A stretch of DNA of 25,466 nt from Sulfuritalea sp. GTDB lineage: Bacteria; Pseudomonadota; Gammaproteobacteria; Burkholderiales; Rhodocyclaceae. The stretch covers positions 1 to 25,466 of the forward strand of contig JAIPCS010000017.1 in the NCBI GenBank assembly GCA_021738105.1, in the 5' to 3' direction. Shown here one piece after another: positions 14,739-23,233 of this stretch. Under the pieces are notes generated by a model that worked only from the letters and a program-made list of their open reading frames with translations, had not been told where the DNA came from and did no database searches. The translations under genes were made by a program, and so were the position numbers. The stretch's first letter is position 1, and every line of letters starts with the position of its first letter.

Positions 14739-15782
14739 ATGGACATTACAGAACTGCTCACCTTCGTAGTCAAGAACAAGGCCTCCGATTTGCATCTGTC
14801 TTCCGGTCTCCCGCCGATGATCCGGGTCCACGGCGACGTACGCAAAATCAATCTTCCGCCGATGGAACACAAAGATGTTCATGCCATGATTTATGACATC
14901 ATGAATGACGGGCAGCGCAAGGTTTATGAGGAGAACCTCGAGTGTGACTTTTCCTTCGCGATTCCAAACTTGGCTCGCTTTCGAGTCAACGCCTTTGTTC
15001 AGAACCGGGGTGCAGCAGCAGTTTTAAGAACAATTCCTTCGAAAATCCTGTCGTTGGAAGACCTCAAATGTCCAAAAATTTTTGAAGAATTGGCCGACCA
15101 GCCTCGTGGCTTGGTTCTGGTCACCGGACCGACCGGTTCAGGCAAGTCGACAACACTCGCGGCGATGGTAAATCACAAGAATGAAAGCGAATACGGCCAT
15201 ATCCTTACCGTCGAAGACCCAATCGAGTTCGTGCATGAGTCGAAGAAATGCCTGATCAACCAGCGCGAAGTCGGGCCGCACACCCTGTCATTCAATAACG
15301 CCCTGCGCTCCGCGCTGCGCGAAGACCCGGACGTGATTCTGGTCGGCGAAATGCGCGATCTGGAAACCATCCGGCTGGCGATGTCCGGCGCGGAAACAGG
15401 TCACCTCGTGTTTGGTACGCTGCACACATCTTCTGCCGCAAAGACCATCGACCGGATTATCGACGTCTTCCCGGCCGCGGAGAAGGAAATGATTCGCGCC
15501 ATGTTGTCTGAATCGCTGAAAGCCGTAATTTCGCAAACTCTGTGCAAAACCATGGACGGCACCGGCCGTGTTGCCGCACACGAGATCATGGTCGGTACAC
15601 CCGCCATTCGCAACCTGATCCGCGAAGCAAAAGTGGCACAAATGTATTCGGCAATTCAGACTGGGCAACAGTTCGGCATGCAAACCCTTGACCAGAACCT
15701 CCAGGATCTGGTCAAAAGAAGAGTTATCTCGGCCAGCGAAGCGCGCAGCAAAGCGGCCAACAAAGACAACTTCCCTGGTTAA
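14739..15782 (+). CDS. pilT: Type IV pilus retraction ATPase PilT
   Basis: Hexameric cytoplasmic ATPase that powers depolymerisation of type IV pili, driving twitching and often DNA uptake. It has 347 residues. The N-terminal domain opens MDITELLTFVVKNKASDLHLSSGLPPMIRVHGD. Walker A is GPTGSGKST at 130-138, the Asp box is ILTVEDPIEFVH, Walker B is DPDVILVGEMRDLETI, and the His box is TGHLVFGTLHT. The PilT-specific AIRNLIRE motif needed for retraction is intact in TPAIRNLIREAKVAQM. pilU follows after 117 bp, separated by a hairpin that may reduce read-through. Confidence 0.97.
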   Translation: MDITELLTFVVKNKASDLHLSSGLPPMIRVHGDVRKINLPPMEHKDVHAMIYDIMNDGQRKVYEENLECDFSFAIPNLARFRVNAFVQNRGAAAVLRTIPSKILSLEDLKCPKIFEELADQPRGLVLVTGPTGSGKSTTLAAMVNHKNESEYGHILTVEDPIEFVHESKKCLINQREVGPHTLSFNNALRSALREDPDVILVGEMRDLETIRLAMSGAETGHLVFGTLHTSSAAKTIDRIIDVFPAAEKEMIRAMLSESLKAVISQTLCKTMDGTGRVAAHEIMVGTPAIRNLIREAKVAQMYSAIQTGQQFGMQTLDQNLQDLVKRRVISASEARSKAANKDNFPG

Positions 15783-15801
15783 GGCCTGGGAAGTTGTCTT
15801 T
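15765..15801 (+). terminator. Hairpin/terminator overlapping the pilT stop codon
   Basis: GACAACTTCCC (15765-15775) and GGGAAGTTGTC (15788-15798) form a perfect 11-bp stem with a 12-base loop and are followed by TTTCGG. The stop codon lies in the loop. The T tract is short, so it may attenuate rather than fully end pilT transcription before pilU. Confidence 0.6.
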
Positions 15802-15899
15802 CGGAATAGTTGCGCCTACCCCTTCCGTCCTCTCCTCGAGGATAGAGGACTCTGTTAGATCGCCGCAATGCGGCTCAATTTTGATTGACGAGGTTTGCC

Positions 15900-17036
15900 A
15901 TGGAACGCGATGAAGGCTTGAAGTTCATGTACCAGCTTCTAACCATGATGATGCAGAAGAAGGGGTCTGACTTGTTCATCACTGCCGGTTTCCCGCCAGC
16001 CATGAAGATTGACGGCAAGATGACGCCGGCAACCACGCAACCGCTATCGCAGCAGCACACGCAGGAGCTGGCGCGCGCGATCATGAATGACAAGCAAGCG
16101 GCCGAGTTCGAGGCGACCAAAGAATGCAATTTTGCAATCTCCCCCGCCAGCATCGGCCGCTTTCGTGTCAACGCCTTTATGCAGCAAGGGCGGGTCGGCA
16201 TGATTCTGCGTACCATCAATGTGCAGATTCCGGAGTTTGACGATCTCAAGCTGCCGGCGGTACTGAAAGACGTAACGATGACCAAACGCGGTCTGGTGCT
16301 ATTTGTCGGCGGCACCGGTTCTGGAAAATCCACCTCCCTGGCCGCAATGATCGGCTACCGCAACCAGAACAGCTACGGTCACATCATCACCATCGAGGAC
16401 CCGGTTGAATATGTCCACGAGCATCGCAACTGCGTAATTACCCAGCGCGAGGTCGGCGTCGATACCGATTCATGGGAAATTGCCCTGAAGAACACTCTGC
16501 GCCAGGCACCGGATGTCATCCTGATCGGCGAAATCCGAGACAAGGAAGTAATGGAGCATGCCATCGCGTTTGCCGAAACGGGTCATCTGGCCATGGGCAC
16601 GTTGCATGCCAACAATGCCAACCAGGCGATCGACCGCATCATCAACTTCTTCCCCGAGGAACGTCGACCGCAACTGCTGATGGATCTGTCACTCAATCTC
16701 AAGGCGGTCGTTTCGCAGCGTCTGATCCCTGTCAAGGAAGGCAAGGGCCGTGCCGCTGCAGTTGAAGTTCTCCTCAATTCACCGCTGATCGCCGACCTGA
16801 TCTTCAAGGGCGAGATTCACGGCATCAAGGAAATCATGAAGAAGTCGAAGGAACTCGGCATGAAAACCTTCGACATGGCGCTCTTCGATCTCTTTGAAGA
16901 GGGCCGCATCAGCTACGACGATGCCTTGCGTTTTGCCGATTCAATGAATGAAGTGCGCCTGATGATCAAGCTGCATAGCAAGGATTCTCAGGCGATGGAT
17001 CGCAACGCAGGCATCCAGCATCTGGATATCGTTTAA
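15900..17036 (+). CDS. pilU: Type IV pilus retraction ATPase PilU
   Basis: PilT paralogue of 378 residues that assists retraction with PilT. Walker A is GGTGSGKST at 137-145, the Asp box is IITIEDPVEYVHEHRN, Walker B is APDVILIGEIRDKEVM, and the His box is TGHLAMGTLHANNANQAIDRI. In the place of the PilT AIRNLIRE motif it has LNSPLIADLIFKGEIHGIKEIMKKS, typical of PilU. The ATG at 15900 (MERDEGLKFMYQLLTMMMQKKGSDLFI) has GAGG about 6 nt upstream and gives the usual length; a TTG at 15885 would add five residues. It ends tail-to-tail with rlmL, overlapping by 4 bp. Confidence 0.96.
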   Translation: MERDEGLKFMYQLLTMMMQKKGSDLFITAGFPPAMKIDGKMTPATTQPLSQQHTQELARAIMNDKQAAEFEATKECNFAISPASIGRFRVNAFMQQGRVGMILRTINVQIPEFDDLKLPAVLKDVTMTKRGLVLFVGGTGSGKSTSLAAMIGYRNQNSYGHIITIEDPVEYVHEHRNCVITQREVGVDTDSWEIALKNTLRQAPDVILIGEIRDKEVMEHAIAFAETGHLAMGTLHANNANQAIDRIINFFPEERRPQLLMDLSLNLKAVVSQRLIPVKEGKGRAAAVEVLLNSPLIADLIFKGEIHGIKEIMKKSKELGMKTFDMALFDLFEEGRISYDDALRFADSMNEVRLMIKLHSKDSQAMDRNAGIQHLDIV

Positions 17037-18202
17037 GCGGAATCGCCTTCCCGGATGCGTCGCCGGCTACCGGCGACGATTTCGATGTTGTACAAGCGAC
17101 ACTCGAGCGCACCGTTGAAAAGCGGAATCTTTCGCGACGTTTGCAGGCGGATGAGCTTGGGCAGGCGAGTGTCGGCCGAGAGAAACCAGCAGCTCCAACC
17201 CGCGAAACGCTGCTTGAGCGCATCGCCCAGAGTCGGATAGAACGCCGCCAGCTCTTCTTCGCTGCCAAGGCGCTCGCCATAGGGTGGATTGGCGACCAGC
17301 ACCCCTTCTGGTGCCGGCGCCGATCGGCTCAGAAGATCCGCCTGTTCAAGGGTGACAAGATCATCGAGCCCTGCACCCGCAAGATTCTGTCGCGTCCGCG
17401 CAACGGCATCGGCAGATAGATCACTCCCAAAGATCGGCAAGGTGGAGGACTCGCGCCTGCGCCCCGCAGCCTCAATCTGCAGTTTGCGCCAGAGGCCGGC
17501 ATCGAATGTTTTGAGGTGTTCGAAGCCGAAGTCTCCCGGCTCACGCGACAGTCCCGGCGCGTCATCAAGGCTGATCTGCGCCGCTTCCAACAAAAAGGTG
17601 CCGCTACCGCACATCGGATCGAGCAGCGGCGTGCCTGGCTGCCAACCTGACAGACGCAGAATGCCGGCAGCGAGATTTTCCTTGAGGGGTGCCCCGATCT
17701 TGGCCAGTTTGTGCCCGCGCATGTAGAGCGGTTCGCCGGAAGTGTCGAGATAAAGCGTGGCCTGCTGTTCGGTAATGAAAAGGTGGACGCGAACCTCGGG
17801 TGATCTGGTATTGACGCTGGGGCGACGCCCGGTCTCTGCACGAAAGCGGTCACACACTGCATCCTTGACCTTCAAGGTAATGAACTCGATGCTCTTCAAA
17901 GGTGAGCGGATTGCTGTGACATAAACGCGAATCGACCGATCCACGGAAAACAACCGCGACCAATCCACATCGTAGGCCAACTGGTAGATTTCGGTTTCAT
18001 TTCGGTAGCCGCCTCGGGCAATCCGCCACAATACCCGTGTGGCTATGCGTGATTCGAGATTGATCCGGTAGCCGGTTTCCAGGCTGCCCTTGCAGCCTGC
18101 GCCACCCGGTACGGTATCAATCTCTCTGCCACCGACAGCGGAGAGATCTTCTGCCAGAAGGGACTCAAGTCCTCGTGGACAAGTTGCAAAATAGTGATTC
18201 AA
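17033..18202 (-). CDS. rlmL: 23S rRNA guanine-N2 methyltransferase (RlmL-type, THUMP domain)
   Basis: Class I SAM-dependent RNA methyltransferase of 389 residues if begun at the TTG. Residues 1-155 form an N-terminal ferredoxin-like/THUMP region (NHYFATCPRGLESLLAEDL, later SIEFITLKVKDAVCDRFR). The SAM-binding loop is DPMCGSGTF at 195-203, and the catalytic NPPY motif is ANPPYGERLG at 304-313. It resembles the RlmL N-terminal enzyme for G2445 and lacks the fused RlmK domain of E. coli. The start is uncertain: TTG at 18202, preceded by GAGG, opens exactly on the family sequence, whereas an in-frame ATG at 18259 would add 19 non-family residues. It is convergent with pilU. Confidence 0.9.
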   Translation of the reverse strand: MNHYFATCPRGLESLLAEDLSAVGGREIDTVPGGAGCKGSLETGYRINLESRIATRVLWRIARGGYRNETEIYQLAYDVDWSRLFSVDRSIRVYVTAIRSPLKSIEFITLKVKDAVCDRFRAETGRRPSVNTRSPEVRVHLFITEQQATLYLDTSGEPLYMRGHKLAKIGAPLKENLAAGILRLSGWQPGTPLLDPMCGSGTFLLEAAQISLDDAPGLSREPGDFGFEHLKTFDAGLWRKLQIEAAGRRRESSTLPIFGSDLSADAVARTRQNLAGAGLDDLVTLEQADLLSRSAPAPEGVLVANPPYGERLGSEEELAAFYPTLGDALKQRFAGWSCWFLSADTRLPKLIRLQTSRKIPLFNGALECRLYNIEIVAGSRRRIREGDSA

Positions 18203-18290
18203 GACTCGGCCTCGGATGTGGTGAAGTTGGACATTATGTTCCCATGATGAGGTGCCCAAGAGCCCAGTCGGCCCCTGCGGGCACTCACGA

Positions 18291-18707
18291 TCAGAAAGGC
18301 TTCACGACGACCAGGATGCAGATGGCAATCAAAACCAAAACCGGGACCTCGTTGAAGAAGCGAAACCAGACATGGGTTTTAGATGAAACTCCACCGGAAA
18401 ACTCTGCGAGCAGTACACCACACCAGACATGATAGGCGGCAAGACCGATGACCAGCATTGTCTTGGTATGCAACCATCCTCCAGTAAAACCATACCCAAA
18501 CCAGAGCCACAATCCCAAGCCGATCGCCAGAACACCCAGCGGCGTTACAAAGCGGAACAATTTTCGCGCCATCAGCAGCAGGCGCTCCCTTTCGGCATGG
18601 CTGTCCGCAGGGACCATGGCGAGATTGACGAATATCCGCGGCAGATAAAAAAGACCGGCAAACCAGCTCACCACGAAAATGATGTGAAAGGCCTTTATCC
18701 AGAGCAT
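18291..18707 (-). CDS. hemJ: HemJ/CopD-like membrane protein (protoporphyrinogen oxidase family)
   Basis: Integral membrane protein of 138 residues with about four hydrophobic segments. It opens MLWIKAFHIIFVVSWFAGLFYLPRIFVNLA, with the conserved His8 and Arg24. It contains GGWLHTKTMLVIGLAAYH, with the conserved Lys82 region, and ends FFNEVPVLVLIAICILVVVKPF. The family oxidises protoporphyrinogen IX to protoporphyrin IX in heme synthesis and probably carries heme itself. A copper-resistance CopD-like role is the alternative annotation for this fold. Its start overlaps the SDR gene by 13 bp, so the two are probably co-transcribed. Confidence 0.85.
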   Translation of the reverse strand: MLWIKAFHIIFVVSWFAGLFYLPRIFVNLAMVPADSHAERERLLLMARKLFRFVTPLGVLAIGLGLWLWFGYGFTGGWLHTKTMLVIGLAAYHVWCGVLLAEFSGGVSSKTHVWFRFFNEVPVLVLIAICILVVVKPF

Positions 18708-19579
18708 GAGTTTTCCTCAATAGTCGCTGCCGAGATTCCTGCGGCTACGCTCGGATAGCGCAACCGTAACCGCAACTCCTGTTTCATACGCGTATTGTCC
18801 AATCGGCGTGATTCCTTCATGAACGACCACTGTACCGGAGCTACCAAGTGACGGACTTCATCGCGTGGCAAACGCGGCGCGCGGGGAAGCGCAAAGGCGT
18901 CCGCCAGCGCGTCGAACCACTCCCCCATCGCCAGCGTCGAATCATCATTCACGTTATAGACCCGGTTGGGCCGTCCCAGGTGAAGCGCTGCGATACATGC
19001 GCCAGCCAGGTCATCAGCATGAATATGGTTGGTGTGACTGTCTTCAGAATGTTCGATCAGGGGCAAGCGCTTGCGCAGTCGCTCCAGCGGCAATCGGTCG
19101 GCCGCATAGATTCCTGGAGCACGCAGGATGGAGACGCTGCAGATATTTCGGCGTCCGAACCGGCGCAAGCGCCATTCGGCATCCACTCGCCGTACCGCGC
19201 GCGCCGACTCCGCAGCCGGGTGCCGGGTTTCCTTTACCCATGCGCCTTGACAGTCGCCATACACGCCACTGGTGCTTATATACACAAGTCGGCGTGGTAG
19301 ACTTTTGCCACGTTGCAGGCAGGCAATCAAATTCCTTGTGCGCGTATCGTCAAGCCCATTGGGCGGCGGTGGCGCGCTATGAATCACCGCATCGGAGATA
19401 CCAGACAGTCGTTTCAAAGTGGTGGGCCGATCAAGATCGCCCGTTATTTGCTTGACGCCAAGCGCCGCAATTTGCGGATCACGTTGTCGCACCAGCGCCA
19501 CTACCCGCCATCGCTTTACGAGTTGGGGCAGCGCGCGGCGCAAGACATCGCCGCAACCAATTATCAGCAATCTACGCAT
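18695..19579 (-). CDS. Atypical extended SDR / NAD(P)-binding protein (YeeZ-like)
   Basis: Rossmann-fold protein of 294 residues from the ATG at 19579 (MRRLLIIGCGDV). The nucleotide loop reads GCGDVLRR, so the third glycine of the usual GxGxxG is replaced. The segment LVYISTSGVYGDCQGAWVKET holds the active-site Tyr, but the Lys four residues on is Gln. PGIYAADRLPLERL and NHIHADDLAGACIAAL follow the epimerase pattern. The substrate is unknown. It may bind NAD(P) without normal SDR chemistry. Its ATG is only 14 bp from the start of the divergent reductase gene. Confidence 0.85.
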   Translation of the reverse strand: MRRLLIIGCGDVLRRALPQLVKRWRVVALVRQRDPQIAALGVKQITGDLDRPTTLKRLSGISDAVIHSAPPPPNGLDDTRTRNLIACLQRGKSLPRRLVYISTSGVYGDCQGAWVKETRHPAAESARAVRRVDAEWRLRRFGRRNICSVSILRAPGIYAADRLPLERLRKRLPLIEHSEDSHTNHIHADDLAGACIAALHLGRPNRVYNVNDDSTLAMGEWFDALADAFALPRAPRLPRDEVRHLVAPVQWSFMKESRRLDNTRMKQELRLRLRYPSVAAGISAATIEENSCSG

Positions 19580-19593
19580 TGGACAATTATCGC

Positions 19594-20628
19594 ATGGCCC
19601 CATTTCGCATCACGCTTCGCCCCAGTGGGCACGAATTCACTACCGACGGGCATGAAACTATTTTGCAGGCCGCCCTTGATACGGGTCTTACGCTTCCCTA
19701 TGGTTGTCGAAATGGTGCCTGCGGGTCATGCAAAGGCAAGGTGGTCGACGGCCAGGTAGATCATGGAATGGCTCAGGATCAGGCATTAACACCGGTGGAA
19801 AGAGCAAACGGCCTAGCATTGTTTTGCTGTGCAAAACCTCTCTCCGACCTCGTACTCGAATGTCGCGAAGTCTGTAAAGCTGGAGACATCCCGGTCAAGA
19901 TCATGCCTTGCCGGATACAAAAAATGGAAAGGCTCGCTGATGATGTAATTCTGCTGAGCCTAAAATTGCCCGCGAACGAACGCCTGCAATTCCTCGCTGG
20001 ACAGTACATAGAGTTTCTGCTGAAAGACGGTAAGCGGCGCGCTTTCTCAATCGCCAATGCTCCGCATGATGATGGACTGCTACAACTACATGTTCGTCGT
20101 ATCGACGGTGGCGAATTCTCGAATCACGTTTTCACCAACATGAAAGAAAAAGACATCCTGCGATTTCAGGGTCCGTACGGTAGCTTTTACCTGCGCGAAG
20201 AGTCGACAAAACCAATCATTCTGCTAGCAGGCGGTACCGGATTCGCACCGATCAAAGCGCTGGTTGAACATGCCATTCACAGCCAGATCACACGACCTAT
20301 GGAAATCTATTGGGGTGCGCGCAATCGTAGCGGACTTTATCTATCTGATCTGCCAATGGATTGGGCTACTGCGCACGATCATATTCGCTACCAGCCCGTA
20401 TTGTCAGATGCCGTGGCGGAGGATGCGTGGCAAGGACGCACCGGGTTCGTACATCGTGTAGTACTGGAAGACCACGATGATCTCTCGGCCTATCAAGTCT
20501 ACGCATGTGGTGCGCCCGCCATGATCGATGCGGCGCGCGCAGAGTTTGCTGCGCACGGCTTGCCCGCTGAAGAGTTCTTTGCCGATGCATTCAGCTTCGC
20601 ACCGGCACAATCGTCCCCTGTAACTTGA
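19594..20628 (+). CDS. Ferredoxin-type flavoprotein reductase (2Fe-2S, FAD, NAD(P)H)
   Basis: Electron-transfer protein of 344 residues with three domains. A plant-type ferredoxin domain has its cluster ligands C38, C43 and C46 (YGCRNGACGSCKG) and a fourth Cys at 78/79. An FAD domain carries RAFSIANAP, and an NAD(P) domain carries LLAGGTGFAPIKALVEHA and YACGAPAMIDAAR. It is often annotated as CDP-6-deoxy-delta-3,4-glucoseen reductase, but no deoxysugar genes are nearby, so the true partner is unknown; it could serve an oxygenase or other iron-sulfur acceptor. The ATG at 19594 begins on the family sequence MAPFRITLRPSGHEF; a TTG at 19579 would overlap the SDR start. Confidence 0.9.
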   Translation: MAPFRITLRPSGHEFTTDGHETILQAALDTGLTLPYGCRNGACGSCKGKVVDGQVDHGMAQDQALTPVERANGLALFCCAKPLSDLVLECREVCKAGDIPVKIMPCRIQKMERLADDVILLSLKLPANERLQFLAGQYIEFLLKDGKRRAFSIANAPHDDGLLQLHVRRIDGGEFSNHVFTNMKEKDILRFQGPYGSFYLREESTKPIILLAGGTGFAPIKALVEHAIHSQITRPMEIYWGARNRSGLYLSDLPMDWATAHDHIRYQPVLSDAVAEDAWQGRTGFVHRVVLEDHDDLSAYQVYACGAPAMIDAARAEFAAHGLPAEEFFADAFSFAPAQSSPVT

Positions 20629-20656
20629 TAGTTGCGCGCTCTTCTTGAATCCGTCG

Positions 20657-20670
20657 GGACATTAATGTCC
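20657..20670. repeat. Palindrome between the reductase gene and livF (possible terminator)
   Basis: GGACATTAATGTCC is a perfect 14-bp palindrome in the 88-bp gap between convergent genes. A short CTTTACGTTTT follows on the plus strand. It is a weak candidate for a terminator of the reductase gene, or a protein-binding site. Confidence 0.3.
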
Positions 20671-20716
20671 GGCTTTACGTTTTAGTCGGCGCGGCGTGCG
20701 GGGATCTTAAGAGGTT

Positions 20717-21430
20717 TTATTCTCCAAGATAGGCTGCACGCACACGAGGGTCTGCGAGCAGGGTGGCCGATTTATCGGCCAGAGTGATTTTTCCGCTTTC
20801 CATCACGTAGCCGCGCGAGCAGATGTCCAGTGCAAGACGCGCATTCTGCTCGACGAGGAGAATGGTCACGCCTTGTGCCGCGACATCGCGCACCACTTCG
20901 AAAATCTTGTCCACCATGATCGGTGAAAGTCCCATTGAGGGCTCATCCAATAGCAGCAGAGAAGGACGACCCATCAAGGCTCGTCCGATGGCCAACATCT
21001 GCTGTTCGCCTCCGGAAAGGGTACCTGCGACCTGATGCTCACGCTCCTTGAGTCGCGGCAGCATGGCAAACACGCGCTCGATATCGGCCGCAATTTCCAC
21101 TTTGTCGTCACGATGGTAGGCCCCCATCGCCAAATTCTCTGTGATGGTCAGGCGCGCAAAAATACCTCGTCCTTCCGGTACCAGTGCCAGACCTTTTCTG
21201 ATCAGCGTATGACCCGGTACCTTTTCTATCCGCTCGCCGGCATAGTGAATTTCACCACTACAATCTACCATTCGCGCCAGCGCCTTCAGCGTCGAGGTTT
21301 TACCTGCGCCATTGGCCCCGATCATGCAGACCATCTCGCCTTTTTCGACCACAAAGGAAATGCCCTTGACTGCGGCGATACCGCCGTAGTGAATTTCCAG
21401 ATTCAGGGCCTCAATGAGCGCTTGTGCCAA
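20717..21430 (-). CDS. livF: Branched-chain amino acid ABC transporter ATPase LivF
   Basis: ATP-binding subunit of 237 residues. Walker A is GANGAGKTS at 38-46, the ABC signature is LSGGEQQMLAIGRALM, Walker B is SLLLLDEPSMGLSP, and the switch His is replaced by the LivF-type LLVEQNARLALDI. It pairs with LivG to drive import through LivHM. The start is a TTG at 21430, giving a 20-bp overlap with livG; no ATG gives a complete N-terminal strand. It is the last gene of the operon. The imported solute could be Leu/Ile/Val or another amide or amino acid, since the family has broad specificity. Confidence 0.94.
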   Translation of the reverse strand: MAQALIEALNLEIHYGGIAAVKGISFVVEKGEMVCMIGANGAGKTSTLKALARMVDCSGEIHYAGERIEKVPGHTLIRKGLALVPEGRGIFARLTITENLAMGAYHRDDKVEIAADIERVFAMLPRLKEREHQVAGTLSGGEQQMLAIGRALMGRPSLLLLDEPSMGLSPIMVDKIFEVVRDVAAQGVTILLVEQNARLALDICSRGYVMESGKITLADKSATLLADPRVRAAYLGE

Positions 21431-22181
21431 TATATGCCTCTATGACTTTTGGGTCGGCGCGAACCACAGCGGGAACATCTTCGGCAATCTTTTCGCCATA
21501 TTCCAGTACGGCAACTCGATCGCAGAGTCCCATTACGAGTTTCACATCATGCTCGATCAACAACACTGTCAGGCCATCATTGCGCACGCCCTCGATCAAC
21601 ACACGCAGTGCTGCCGTCTCTGTTGCATTCATTCCGGCCGCGGGTTCGTCGAGTGCAAGCAACTTGGGCTCAGTTGCCAGTGCGCGAGCGATTTCCAGTC
21701 GGCGCTGATCGCCATACGACAAGTGTCGCGCGAGATCATTGGCGCGATCCGACACACCCACGTAGTGCAGCAGTTCTTCAGAGCGGCGACGGATCGCTTC
21801 CTCTTCAGCGCGTTCAGAACGCAAGCGCAGCATGGCGCCAACGACCCCCGCATGTGTGCGCACGTGACGACCCACCATGACATTTTCCAGTGCAGTCATG
21901 TTGCCAAACAGACGAATATTCTGGAACGTTCTCGCGATACCCGCCTTGGCGACTTCATGGGGGCTTGAAAGATTCAAGGGTGCGCCGGCAAATATCACTT
22001 CACCACCGTCGCGGGGATAGAGGCCGGTCAGTACGTTGAAGAACGTTGTCTTGCCCGCGCCATTCGGCCCGATCAGGCCATAGACTTCGCCTTGGTTAAT
22101 GGTTATCGATACATCCTTGAGCGCCTGAACACCGCCAAAACGCTTGCCGACACCGCGAGCCTCTAGCAGCGCAGCAGTCAT
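21411..22181 (-). CDS. livG: Branched-chain amino acid ABC transporter ATPase LivG
   Basis: ATP-binding subunit of 256 residues. Walker A is GPNGAGKTT at 38-46, the Q-loop region is ARTFQNIRLFGNMTALENVMVG, the signature is LSYGDQRRLEIARALA, Walker B is LLALDEPAAGMNATE, and the switch is LLIEHDVKLVMGLCDR. ARTFQNIRLF and the C-terminal VIEAYIGT are characteristic of LivG. It starts with an ATGA overlap on livM (22178-22181) and overlaps livF at its 3' end, so LivG and LivF are probably made in equal amounts. Confidence 0.96.
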   Translation of the reverse strand: MTAALLEARGVGKRFGGVQALKDVSITINQGEVYGLIGPNGAGKTTFFNVLTGLYPRDGGEVIFAGAPLNLSSPHEVAKAGIARTFQNIRLFGNMTALENVMVGRHVRTHAGVVGAMLRLRSERAEEEAIRRRSEELLHYVGVSDRANDLARHLSYGDQRRLEIARALATEPKLLALDEPAAGMNATETAALRVLIEGVRNDGLTVLLIEHDVKLVMGLCDRVAVLEYGEKIAEDVPAVVRADPKVIEAYIGTSAH

Positions 22182-23233
22182 TTTTCTACAGCCTCGGTAT
22201 ACTCGCGCCGATGCCGCGTCTCAGGCCAGAAACCGGCCGGACGATAGCGCATGGTGAGCACCAGGGCGCTACCAAATATCAGCATGCGCAACACTTCCGG
22301 CTCGACCAGCGTGCGGCCGAATAACGCCATTTGAGCGGGCTCTACCGTATATCGCAATATCTCCGGCACAAATGCCAGCACGATGGCACCAGCGACGACA
22401 CCCCAGATATTTCCCATTCCGCCAAGCACGACCATCGCCAAGACCATGATGGATTCGTTGAGAATAAAGCTCTCAGGACTGACAAAACCCTGAATAGCGG
22501 CAAATATGCCGCCCGAGATACCGCCAAAGGACGCGCCCATGGCAAACGCCAGCAGTTTGATATTTCGGGTGTTGATTCCAGCCGCCTTTGCCGCCATTTC
22601 ATCTTCCCGAATCGCCACCCAGGCTCTTCCGATACGCGAGTCCTGCAACCGGCGATTGATGATGATTACACCCGTCAGGACCACAAGAAGAAAGTAGTAG
22701 TACTTGATCGGCCCACTAATATCCAGACCGACAACCGTGTCTGTTTTGGCAAAGTTCAAGGGGCCAATTTCAAATGAATCAATCCGATTTACACCTTTCG
22801 GACCGTTTGTAATGTTGATCGGATTTGACAGATTGTTCATGAAAATACGAACGATCTCACCAAAACCCAATGTGACAATTGCCAGGTAATCGCCGCGCAA
22901 TCTAAGGGTTGGTGCGCCGAGCACCATTCCGGCGACGCACGCAACCAAGGCCCCAATGGGGAGAATGAGCCAGAAAGGCAAATGAATTCCAAAATGTGGC
23001 GAGGCAAGCAAGGCATACACGTAAGCGCCCACCGCAAAAAACGCGATATAGCCCAGATCAAGCAAGCCGGCGTAGCCGACCACGATATTGAGACCTAGCG
23101 CCAGAAGCACATACAAAACAGCGAAATTAGTGATACGAACCCAGGCTGTTCCTGCCATGCCGAGAACAAATGGGAGAGCCAACAATGCGATACAAAGCAT
23201 GATCAGACCCGTGCGGCCCTTCAGCATATTCAT
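22178..23233 (-). CDS. livM: Branched-chain amino acid ABC transporter permease LivM
   Basis: Inner-membrane permease of 351 residues with about ten hydrophobic segments. Typical phrases are YVLLALGLNIVVGYAGLLDLGYIAFFAVGAYVYAL, LRLRGDYLAIVTLGFGEIVRIFMNNL with NPINITNGPKGVNRI, and the cytoplasmic EAA-like loop SRIGRAWVAIREDEMAAKAAGINTRNIKLLAFAMGASFGG, which contacts the ATPases. It starts with a 4-bp overlap on livH; an ATG two codons later is an alternative. Confidence 0.96.
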   Translation of the reverse strand: MNMLKGRTGLIMLCIALLALPFVLGMAGTAWVRITNFAVLYVLLALGLNIVVGYAGLLDLGYIAFFAVGAYVYALLASPHFGIHLPFWLILPIGALVACVAGMVLGAPTLRLRGDYLAIVTLGFGEIVRIFMNNLSNPINITNGPKGVNRIDSFEIGPLNFAKTDTVVGLDISGPIKYYYFLLVVLTGVIIINRRLQDSRIGRAWVAIREDEMAAKAAGINTRNIKLLAFAMGASFGGISGGIFAAIQGFVSPESFILNESIMVLAMVVLGGMGNIWGVVAGAIVLAFVPEILRYTVEPAQMALFGRTLVEPEVLRMLIFGSALVLTMRYRPAGFWPETRHRREYTEAVEK

